This document shows positions 23,094-32,230 of a DNA stretch of 64,000 nt, piece by piece (within the stretch, counting starts at the first letter, position 1; the number at the start of each line of letters is the position of its first letter). Origin of the DNA: Elymus sibiricus (lineage: Eukaryota > Streptophyta > Magnoliopsida > Poales > Poaceae); the NCBI GenBank assembly GCA_039707655.1, contig CM077672.1, positions 194,598,037 through 194,662,036 of the forward strand, given 5' to 3'. The position numbers and the translations under genes were made by a program. The notes under the pieces were generated by a model. That model was given only the letters and a program-made list of their open reading frames with translations, was not told the origin of the DNA and did not search any database.

Positions 23094-26000
23094 TGTAACA
23101 TCCCCAAATCCTAATCACTTTGTTAACCTAGCTAATGTGCCATGTCAGCATATTTTTCATAAATAAAATGCAATTAAAGAAACATTCCAACTCAAATTCA
23201 AATTCAAAACACAAGTCAAATTATTACTTCTTCAATTAATTAAACAAAAGTGTTCATAATATAGCAAATAATCCCAAAGCAATTATAAAAATAAAACCAA
23301 CATTATTTAAATTACTAAATTGACCCTAGCAACCAAAACAGTGGACCAACAGCAATTTATTTGACCTTTTCAATTTCAAAAAAATATTAAAACCATTCCA
23401 AATGACCCCAAACTTTTTGTGCCACCCTAGAATGTTGCTAAGTATTTATGGGACAAGTTTCATATGCAACAAAATTCAATTGGTGCGAAAGAAAAATGCA
23501 AAACAGAGACTAAAAATAGAAACAGAAAAGAATAATAAAAAAAGCCTAGCGCTACTGTGCCACTGGGCCTAAATGGGCTACAGTGCGGCCTGGCCCAGGC
23601 TGGCCGGCCTTTCCTCAACCTCCCGCTAGAGGGGAGGCCATGGCGCACGCGCTGTCCGTCCGTACCGCGGATGCGTGCGTGTCGACCATCCCGCCGTCCC
23701 AGAGGTGGATAAGGAACCCCCCTCGACCCCCCTGCAACCCTAGCCCCCAGTTCCGCCACTCCCTCGCCCTCTGGTTCTAGATCGGGCCATCACCGAGCTC
23801 CGCCGTCGCCTCGCCCTCGCCGTGCACGTGGCCACCGGCCACCGTTCGCCGTCCGCTCGTGTCCGGGTGGATCGCCGTCGTCCTCTACATCATCTACGCA
23901 CCACCGTTCGAGCTCGGAGGCTCGGGATCGCCGCCATCGACCCGTCTTCCCCAACTGCGGCCACCGGAGCTCCGCCGCTCGATCTGCACCGCCTCGACCG
24001 CCCCCGACCCTTCTGAGCACGCCAACAGCTCCGGGGTGAGCTCCCGCAGCATCTCCCCCTCTCCGTTGGCTCGTGCGCACCCCGTAGGCTTGATCCCCTC
24101 GAGTTCTTGCTCCGGCCGCCACTCACCGCTGTCGTTGCTGTCGCCTTAAGCTGTCCCCGCTTGAACCAGGGGCACCACTGGACGCGCGACATCTTGCGTG
24201 TCCGATCCATGCCCTCCGCCATTAGAATGGTCGTCGGGGCAGCGGTTCCGACCGTCGCCGCCGCCCTGTAGCTCACCGCCGGCGCGCGCTGGTTTAAACC
24301 AATGGGCCCCGGCCGTCAGCAGGTTAGATTAGGGCCTGACCCCTAATTAAACTAACCCTCGCCCCTAACAGCCGCTGACAACTAGGCCCCTTTGTTAATT
24401 AACATTTCAGTTAGAGTGTGACACTGACATGTGGGACCCATTACACTGTAGCAATTAATTAAGTTAATAAAACAGCTTAACTGAAATGTCTCTAGGACAT
24501 GTGGGTCCCACTGGACCTTTGACCGGTCAATATTGACCAGTCAACTGCTGACTGTGCAGTTGACTGGGCCCACTGTCAGCCCCTCAGGCACAATGCTGGG
24601 TACACTTCTGTGTACCCATAGCATTTTACTGTTTTATTTCGAAATTAATAATAATTCAGAAAATCCAGAAAATCATTTAAAACTTTGAAAAATCATAGAA
24701 AATAAACCGTAACTCGGATGAAAATAATTTATATATGAAAAATGATCAGAAAAATATAACGAATCTGAATATGTCATTTGCAATCATGTTAGAACCCTCT
24801 AAGTAGATGAACATGGAACTTTTTGCCTGTTTCTGATAAATGAATAGTGCATGACTGTGGTAAAATAATTCCAAATAAATTCCTAAAACATCTAGAATAT
24901 TTAGAGATGCATTATATCACCCCTGCATATCGTTTAACCATGTCATGCATATTGTTGCATTTGTGTGCTCTGTTATTTATTCTGTTTCTTCCCCCTCTTC
25001 TCTCTGGTAGACTCCGAGACCGCTGATGATCCGGTGAACGTCTACTTCATTGAAGATCCGTTTCTGTTTGCAGAGCAACCAGGCAAGCAAAACCCCCTTG
25101 ATCATTCCTATATCGCCCATTCTTTCTCTCCCATGCTTGCATTAGATTTGCTACTGTATATGATTGCTCCTATTCTGATGCATAGCCTGATTTTGTAACT
25201 TGCTGTTGATACCTTACCTGCTATCCTAAATGCTTAGTATAGGCTGATTAGTGATCCATCAGTGGCCCCACACCCGTGTCCGTGTTGCCCTACTTTGCTA
25301 CTGGATGACTCGATCAACGTGATCGATATGCAGAGACCGACACAGCACCGCACCCCCCCTTAGTTGTACGACTCTGCAGAGCTACTATCGAGTGCCGATG
25401 GTGATACCTCCTACCTCACTCCTGATGATATCTCTGTAGCGTAGCTAGTCGGTTGTGGGTTACCGAGGGTGATTCCTCTTTCACCACCTCCGATGAGGCC
25501 TCTGTCGTGCAGCCCCTCAAGTGTGAACCCATCGAGGGTGATTCCTCCAAGTTCACCTTGACGGTTACATCGAGTGGGAATCCATCGAGGGTGATTCCTC
25601 GGATTCCCCACGATGTTATGGACACACGGGTACTTTGACCTTCACCTCAGACCATTGTTAAAGACGGGTCGGCTCCAAGAGCACCCGCGAGATAATGTTG
25701 AAGTCGGGCCGACCCCAAGGGTACCCGCGAGAGAGTCCTGTGGCGGCTGGCTGCTAGCGGTACCACCCAGGATGTGGTGGTAGCTCGGGACTTGTCCCGA
25801 CAGCCGACACGGAACTTGCACTGTAGTCGGAGCGACAGGGCATGCGGAGACTACCTAGGAGAGAGGTGGGCCTAGTCCCTGGTCGTGGTCCGCGAGATAC
25901 CTAGTCGGAGCGGCCGAGGCACTGGTCGTCTCCGCGAACTCCTAATAATTCACTAACAGATTTGGGTATTTGATCTGAGTTGGCCACTAGCCTATACGCA

Positions 26001-27125
26001 CTACCACCACGTGGGATAATGGTTTAATGGGGCCCTCGGCGCCGTATGTATCAGCCGAAAGCTCTGTCAGACGTCCAGTTCAGCATTGCGGCACGGCCGG
26101 GTCGGCGCCCCAGAGGAGGTGGCCTGGAAAGCCCTGCTCGCAACGACCCAGAGTGCAAAGGGCGATGGGCCCAAGACCCCTGAGCACTTAGGATGTCGAC
26201 CGGCGGGGACCTCTCTGCGGAGCCTAGGTAGGACTACGTCGTGTCGATCAGCCGAGGCTTGGCATGACCGAGAAAAGTGTGTTTGGCCAGAGTTAATCGA
26301 GCGTGTTGGGTAACAGTAGTGCACCCCTGCAGGGAAGTTATCTATTCGAATAGCCATGTCCACAGTAACAGGACGCGCAGTGTTGTATCCCGATCTACTA
26401 CAACTTGAACTGAATACATGTTACTTTAATTAATATGTAAGCTCCGGGATCGCTTTTTCGCAGGGAGTCGAGGAAGGATCTCTGGGCTTTGCTACTACAT
26501 ACTTACTGTTTTATTATATGCTGCTAATCTGCACTCTTCTAATGCTGCAAGACGCTGTAAGATGCTAGTCTTCGATAGGCTAGGCCTTCTCTCTATTCTG
26601 GCAATTCTGCAGTCCAGTCCACAGATACAGCCCCTTCCTTTTGTACCGATGCATAATTAGCATAGTTCTGATATAAGTCTTGCGAGTACTTTGGATGAGT
26701 ACTCACGGTTGCTTTGCTACCTCTTTTTCCCCATACCCGACTGCTGCGATCATATGACGGAGCCCAGAAGCCAGAGATCCCCGATGGTGCCTATTACTAC
26801 GTGGAGACCGACGACCAGGAGTAGATAGGAGGCTCCTAGGCAGGAGGCCTGCGCCTTTTCGATCTAGATGTCATTGTTTTGCTCAGCCTTCTTAAGGCAT
26901 CCTTTGTCTAATTATGTCTGTACTCAGATACTAATGCTTTCGCTGACTCTTGTGTAACTCGAGCTTATGTATTCGAGCCCTCGAGGCCCCTGGCTTGTAA
27001 TATAAAGCTTGTATTATTTTATTTTGTGTCTAGAGTTGTGTTGTGATATCTTCTCGTGAGTCCCTGGGCTTGATCGTGCGCATTTGCGTGTATGATTAGT
27101 GCACGGTCGAGTCGGGGGCGTCACA
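23094..27125 (+). mobile_element. Solo LTR of 4.03 kb, TSD TCGTT
   Basis: It starts TGTAACATCCCC, ends GGGGGCGTCACA, and is flanked by perfect TCGTT duplications (23089-23093 and 27126-27130). It is the same family as the reverse-oriented solo LTR at 47758-59502. The 23580-24300 part is GC-rich with open but uninformative frames. No gag or pol is present. An LTR this long recalls large non-coding retrotransposon derivatives (LARD/Sukkula type); the family is not confirmed. The plus orientation is chosen by comparison only. Confidence 0.88.
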
Positions 27126-27472
27126 TCGTTGTACCCGTGTCTATTCATATGTATGAAATACATATATGAAATACGTATGTGGAGTTCCCTAGAATTTCAT
27201 GTGATCCAGTAAACAGAATATAGATTCCATGATTGCTAGATCGATCCATAGGGATTGATGAAGAGTGAGCTGATAATGGAATTTTTCTTTGATAAACAGG
27301 AAACTTAAGATTAAGATGCTCCGGAATGGAAACGAGAGAATGTCCACAATACCCGGATTTAGTCAGATCCAATTCGAGGGATTTTGTAGGTTCATTAATC
27401 AAGCCTTGGCAGAAGAACTTGACAAGTTTCCAACAATTAAAGATCCAGATCATGAAATTGCATTTCAATTAT
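27126..27472 (+). pseudogene. rpoB: Nuclear plastid DNA: 5' flank and start of rpoB
   Basis: From ATG 27316 the frame reads as the N-terminus of the plastid RNA polymerase beta subunit ([19 protein letters not shown], then [20 protein letters not shown]) up to about codon 51. At about 27469-27472 the match to rpoB ends and unrelated sequence follows. The 190 bp upstream of the ATG looks like the plastid rpoB 5' spacer. The full protein has more than 1000 residues, so this is a short transferred fragment with no expected function. The 4-kb solo LTR lies at its left edge or inside it. Confidence 0.85.
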
Positions 27473-27625
27473 CTTTTTTGATTGGAATTCTTCTCCTAGC
27501 TCGACCTACTCGCGAGATGTTAGCCTTCAGCCTGATTACATAAAGCATAGCACTTCTGATCGATTTGAATATTCCATTCCCTATTTCCTTGAGCGCTTTC
27601 ACCATTAACCCATGGGTGCCAAGAC
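27473..27625. other. Unassigned sequence after the rpoB fragment
   Basis: The rpoB frame stays open to 27543 by chance but no longer matches rpoB. It could be organelle DNA from another locus joined to the first, or nuclear sequence; I cannot tell. Confidence 0.4.
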
Positions 27626-28153
27626 TGTCGTGGTTTTGACACGGCAGATGCCCTTGTGAAAGGACTTAGAGATGAGGCCATCGCACGAGTGAGGAAGCTT
27701 AGCGGGGTTGAACGGAAACGAGAAGACGCCGGGTTACCCAGGTTCGGCCCCTCACGGTGGAGGTAAAAGCCTACGTCCTGTTTGATTATATTGCTATGGT
27801 TCTTGATTACAAGGATGCGAATTCGCTAACCTAGCTTTCGATGAGATTGCAACTTAGTCTTTTTCGTACAGGTGCTCCCCTTTATATATACAGGTGGAAC
27901 CCTAGATTACATGAGAGTCCGGATCGTCCCTTGACCCGCCTCCTACTCTTTCCTACTTGTTCTCCAAGACGGTCTTCTTACTACTCATCTTCTCGTGAGC
28001 CGGCCCACTGCTTAAGCCGGCCCATCCTTGCCAGGCCTCGTTAAGCCGGCCCACCTAGAGTCCATCAGCCCCGCAGTGAGTTGACCCGCTGAGCTTGCGT
28101 TATGGCCGGGTTAACACCCTGCCGGGTCTATATGCTAGTATACATCCCCAACA
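27626..28153. mobile_element. Solo LTR, 528 bp, TSD AAGAC
   Basis: It starts TGTCGTGG and ends CCCCAACA, with perfect AAGAC duplications at 27621-27625 and 28154-28158. It contains GGTTACCCAGGTTCGG, a motif shared with the solo LTR at 4561. No internal domain is present. Confidence 0.88.
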
Positions 28154-28280
28154 AAGACCACCCCCCCGGCTCTTTCTTCTTCTAGTTCATATAATAGAAC
28201 ACAAGGATTGAACCTACTTTGCTTTAAGTCTGTTTACTTTTTAACGCCGTCTACGGAGAGACAAGATGAGAGAGGAGAGA

Positions 28281-28340
28281 GGGATTGATACTATAATAGC
28301 ATGGAACAATCAAAAATTATAGATACGTTGGAGACATATC
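28281..28340 (-). repeat. 60-bp fragment of an element A-type LTR
   Basis: On the minus strand it starts TGATATGTCTCCAACGTATC and matches the first 60 bp of the LTRs at 9299 and 15847. It is truncated on the left. The flanks (28159-28280, 28341-28521) hold nothing I recognise. Confidence 0.85.
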
Positions 28341-28521
28341 AACGGCCCGAGTTGATAGTTGGTAGCAGCTCCTAGCAGAACGCGCCAACTCTTATGCATG
28401 CATAAAGTCGTTTGACGAACCTTGACAATGTGTCATATGTAACATTTCTTTTGCCTCATGATATATGTTGTCGAGCTCAAGGCGAGTACTTGTCACCTTG
28501 TTGGTAGCTCGACTTCTCTTT

Positions 28522-29151
28522 TCAAAACCGTGATACAAATTCCCGAAACGGGTTAACACTTAGCCCAAGCCGCATGTCCATGCTTTCTGAATCTGATCAC
28601 TCAAGAGGGCCCGGATAATATCTCTTCTAGTAGGAGGGGCAATTCCCATCTTGGTCAACCATGTCTTGCGACATGTCTCATGACTCACCCGAAAACTACC
28701 GTTATAACTACCCAATTACGGAGTAGCGTTTGATAGACACTAAGTGAGTCGGTCCTCATCCCGAGAACATGCGAGGTCCTCAATTCTAGGACATGGCATA
28801 TATATTATACTTGAGACTAACAGATGACCATATCTCGTGGCGTCTCAAAGTGGACCTGTCCGACTCGGTGATCTTCGTCCCCGAGTCCATACTATCGGTT
28901 AGCATCTCTGTGTCCATGACTTGTGAAACATAGTTACCAACCGAATCGTATACTAGTCAAATGATATTTGTCCTCGTAACCTTATCAACTGGGGACGATT
29001 AGAACAATCATCATACAATACATAATCTCACAGACAAGTCACATACTTACTGATACATATCAATGATGAAGTTCAAGGACGATACAAATAACTCATGAAT
29101 ACATAGGGAAACAACATCATCACATGATTGCCTCTAGGACATATTCCAACA
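28522..29151 (-). repeat. Copia-type LTR fragment
   Basis: On the minus strand it begins TGTTGGAATATGTCCTAGAG, close to the BARE/WIS/Angela-type LTR start (TGTTGGAA-TATG-CCTAGAGGCAAT). The left boundary is approximate and no partner LTR or duplication was found. Confidence 0.65.
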
Positions 29152-29725
29152 TATAAAGAACTCAATACACTACACAAGTGCTTCGTGACATTAACATAGA
29201 ACCATGAAATCAAGTACGTCGAGGGGGGTAGTTTGGCGAGAAAATTCGCTGGGCATCCCGGCCTAAACCAAAAGTCGCTGGTCTACTTACGACACCACTT
29301 CAACACTTCGATTTATGTGAGTACCAACTTAAGTTCCCAACTTTTAGTTTATTAATGAAAGGAAGGCTTAGGTACAATCAGCATGAATGACATCTTTCAA
29401 GTACTGGAGTTCTTCGCTGGAGCACTCGGACTGTATCTGGTGGTTGCCGATCAGATCCCCTGGTCATCTTCTAGGGTGGAAGCTGCCTCTTGGACTCGTA
29501 TCCACTGTTATATCCATCAATGAGTTTGAGGAGCAGCCAAATGTGGCCAATCCAGCCATCGCTTGGTCCTCCTCTTCAGTCATCATGGTGACAGTGCCGA
29601 AGAAGGAGGTGAGGTCGCTTCATGCCATCTTTGATCTAGGGCTCCATGGAGGATTGAAGCTGGCTTCTTGGTGCGTCTACTTCCATCTTCTTCATCTACA
29701 CCGACCTCGGCGCCGATTGGATCCA
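29152..29725. other. Intergenic sequence, no supported gene
   Basis: A 117-codon open frame at 29387-29740 has no recognisable motif and runs into a repeat, so I do not call it. Nothing else is assigned. Confidence 0.4.
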
Positions 29726-29726
29726 G

Positions 29727-29745
29727 TCGGCTTAGCCTAAGCCGA
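29727..29745. repeat. Near-palindrome TCGGCTTAGCCTAAGCCGA
   Basis: This is one isolated copy of the 19-bp near-palindrome that is clustered at 31433-31650. It abuts the foldback element at 29748. Confidence 0.85.
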
Positions 29746-29747
29746 CA

Positions 29748-30075
29748 GGTCCCGCTGCTACAGTAAAATAGAAAAAAAAATAGAAAAAAGTCAAAAAAAT
29801 CTGAATTTTTTTTGTGTGAAACATTAATGTTTTCCCCACATGCCTGCAAAATTTCATCACCAGATGACATTCGTGGAAAACGTGGCAAAAAAAACAAAAT
29901 CGATGCTACTTTTTGGAGCATCGATTTTGTTTTTTTTGCCACATTTTTCACGAATGTCATCCGGTGATGAAATTTTGCAGGCATGTGGGGAAAACATCAA
30001 TGTTTCTCACAAAAAAAATTCAGAATTTTTCGATTTTTTTTGCTATTTTTTTCGTTTTTACTGTAGCAGCGGGAT
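29748..30075. mobile_element. Foldback (long inverted repeat) element, about 328 bp
   Basis: The arms read from GGTCCCGCTGCTACAGTAAAA on the left to its near-inverse TTTTACTGTAGCAGCGGGATC on the right. They meet at a centre near 29903-29925 (CGATGCT...AGCATCG). Each arm is about 155 bp and carries GGTGATGAAATTTTGCAGGC and TGTGGGGAAAACAT. A third single copy of the arm is at 31280-31435. It is probably a MITE-like DNA element; the superfamily is unknown. Confidence 0.8.
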
Positions 30076-30164
30076 CATGTGAGCTCGGGAGCAGAACTGC
30101 GTTATGCCCATCATCATGGTCACTATCCCAGTTGGATTCAGACATAGACATATCGGACGTACTA

Positions 30165-30356
30165 GAAGCTGATCATCCGGCGACCAGACGACCCGTGATG
30201 TCGGCATCACGCCGGGCGACATCTTCGTCACGCTCACCGAGATCATCCAGAAGGCCCTCGCTGCTGCCTACTACCCGGCAAAGATAATCGGGGCCATCGT
30301 CGAGCTCCTCCTCAACTTCTTCGCCCTCAACGGAGGCCTGCTCGGCATCGTATGGA
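30165..30356 (+). pseudogene. Exon-like gene fragment with a hydrophobic segment, function unknown
   Basis: From about 30197 the codons read GITPGDIFVTLTEIIQKAL, then a hydrophobic segment (AIVELLLNFFALNGGLLGIV) and WNIIR, followed by TGTACGTA. The GC-rich codon use and GC-rich third positions contrast with the AT-rich flanks. This looks like one exon of a small membrane-associated protein. The upstream frame is closed by a TGA near 30169, and no partner exon is apparent. I do not recognise the family with certainty. It may be a gene piece carried by the surrounding repeats. Confidence 0.35.
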
Positions 30357-31272
30357 ACATCATCAGATGTACGTATTCACATATATTAACCATCTTGATC
30401 CTAACTAACTCATGCACTATCAACTTGAAATGGGAGCATAACACAAATTGAGACGAATATGTGTACATGTGCACGACGCCAAGCTGATGATCGACTTCAG
30501 TTTAGCTGAACTTGATTTAATTTGAGTCACAAAATAAATTTACTATGTACAAACATGTGACGTGTTTATAATAACTATAATCAAGTAAATAAGTAAAGGA
30601 CCAACAAATTGACGACGTCCATATATAAAGGTATGGAACCATGTATGAAAGGATAATGACTGCATGAGGTAAGTTTATGTACATGGACGACCCAGAACGA
30701 CATGTGTGATCCTCTCTCTCTCTCTCTCTCTCTAAATTATATTGTTGAATTCGTATTTGAATGTAGTTTTCAATGATAATATTTTTGCTACGTATAACTT
30801 ATAATTTATTTTTTAAGTCACGGCTAAAATATGACCTAAAATATGAGTGGACTAGTAAACCCGGACGGAGGTAGTAAAATGCTAAACTTACTGGAGATTG
30901 GATTACTAACCACCCCCAACCACCCCTCCAAACCAACCCCCACCAAAAAAAATTCACTGTTACTGCCAGGAATTTGATTTTACATGAAGATTTGTGCAGG
31001 GTTTTTCTTTTTTTTCTTTGATTAATTAAATTATGTAGAAGTTAGATGAGACTTTCTTAGTTCTCGTCTAGATGGTAATTAACAAATTCGTTATTGTTTG
31101 GCAAACTAGTAGGGATTTTTTTTTCCAACTGCATACCAATATTTTCTTCTAAGCCATGTAACCATGTATATTAGCAGACAAATTTAAAGTTTGAATGAAT
31201 ATCCAAGGAGCATTACATTTATTTATCTAATAAGTTTATGTGTGCGGTGATTTGCAGTTCAATTTCGTGGGG
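30357..31272. other. AT-rich intergenic DNA with a (TC)n run and a Stowaway-like end
   Basis: A (CT)n microsatellite is at 30713-30733. Bases 30745-30876 end in CCGGACGGAGGTAGTA after a TTTGAATGTAGTTTTCAATGA-type block, like the 3' part of a degraded Stowaway MITE. Nothing else is recognised. Confidence 0.5.
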
Positions 31273-31503
31273 TTCTACAATGTTTTTTTTTGCTACGTTT
31301 TCCACGAATGTCATCTGGTGATGAAATTTTGCAGGCATGTGGGGAAAACATTAATGTTTCACACAAAAAAAATTCAGATTTTTTTGACTTTTTTTCTATT
31401 TTTTTTCTATTTTACTGTAGCAGCGGGACCTGTCGGCTTAGGCTAAGCCGATTTTTTTCTATTTTACTGTAGCAGCGGGACCTGTCGGCTTAGGCTAAGC
31501 CGA
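31273..31503. repeat. Single foldback arm with a 52-bp tandem duplication
   Basis: Bases 31280-31435 repeat the arm of the foldback at 29748-30075. Its terminal part (ATTTTACTGTAGCAGCGGGACCTGTCGG...) is duplicated in tandem with a 52-bp step, placing near-palindromes at 31433 and 31485. Confidence 0.75.
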
Positions 31504-31650
31504 CTGGATCCAATCGGCTTAGCCTAAGCCGATTAGTGCCTAATCCACCTCAACAGCAGGGATTAGCATCTAGTCGGCTTAGGCTAAGCCGACCGGACCC
31601 TATCAGCTTAGCCTAAGCCGACTGGACCCAGTCGGCTTAGCCCCAGCCGA
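31433..31650. repeat. Cluster of six near-palindromes upstream of the ASH2 gene
   Basis: The 19-bp word TCGGCTTAGSCTAAGCCGA occurs at 31433, 31485, 31514 and 31574. A one-mismatch copy is at 31603 and a diverged copy at 31632. Spacings are 52, 29, 60, 29 and 29 bp. The centre is G in some copies and C in others, so the same hairpin is present in both orientations. GACTGGA-type linkers lie between copies. The cluster ends 581 bp before the ASH2 start codon. Confidence 0.9.
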
Positions 31651-32230
31651 CTGGGTCATATTTTTGAAAATTTTCAAATTTGTATATTATTTCTGTAATT
31701 TATAAAAAAAATGTATTATTTAAAAAAAATTAGCAAGGATCGTAGACGTCTCGTTGTTTTGTTGGCAAAGGCCATAGCGTCTCGGCGATGTTGTCGGCAG
31801 CTTCTCGGCCCGGTTGCCATCAGGTTGGTTGGATTTCAGGAGGACCTGGTTGTAAATTTCTGTTTTATTGGGGTCCTTTGTGTGGAGTTGTATCACTTTC
31901 GATAATAAGTCCCTTCCCGTGTTAAAAAAGAGAGAGTAGGCAGGCGGGCTTGTTTGTGCCTGTGCGTGCGGGGGGCTCACGTCTCCGGCCTCGGGCGTCG
32001 CTGTTGCTCCTCGCGAGCGCGCTGCCGCCGGCCGATGACATGTGAACTCGTCGCCATCCCCGCACCGCAACACGAACCAGAAAAGGAAGCTTTGGCGCCG
32101 CGCTCCTGCTCGCGACCCCCCCTGAACCCCAACAAAACCCAGGCAAAATCGAAACCCTCGCCACCCAAATCACACCCAAACCCTCTAGCCGCTTCCCAAT
32201 CCCCAGCTCCCGACTGCCCCTCCGCTCCCG
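31651..32230 (+). promoter_or_regulatory. Promoter and 5' UTR region of the ASH2 gene
   Basis: The sequence is AT-rich to about 31910 and then becomes C-rich, typical of a grass 5' UTR. No clear TATA box or transcription start is assigned. The ATG at 32231 has a GCTCCCGATGGCC context and is the first ATG of the long GC-rich frame. Confidence 0.5.

Noticed and set aside
23460..24290. Gene-like GC-rich frames
   Set aside because: They lie inside the 4-kb solo LTR, and the corresponding region of the reverse-oriented copy (about 58100-59030) has equally arbitrary frames.
27316..27543. rpoB as a functional gene
   Set aside because: Only about 51 codons of the plastid gene are present before the match ends, in a nuclear transposon context.
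29387..29740. 117-codon plus-strand frame
   Set aside because: No motif or conserved pattern is visible and it runs into the near-palindrome repeat.
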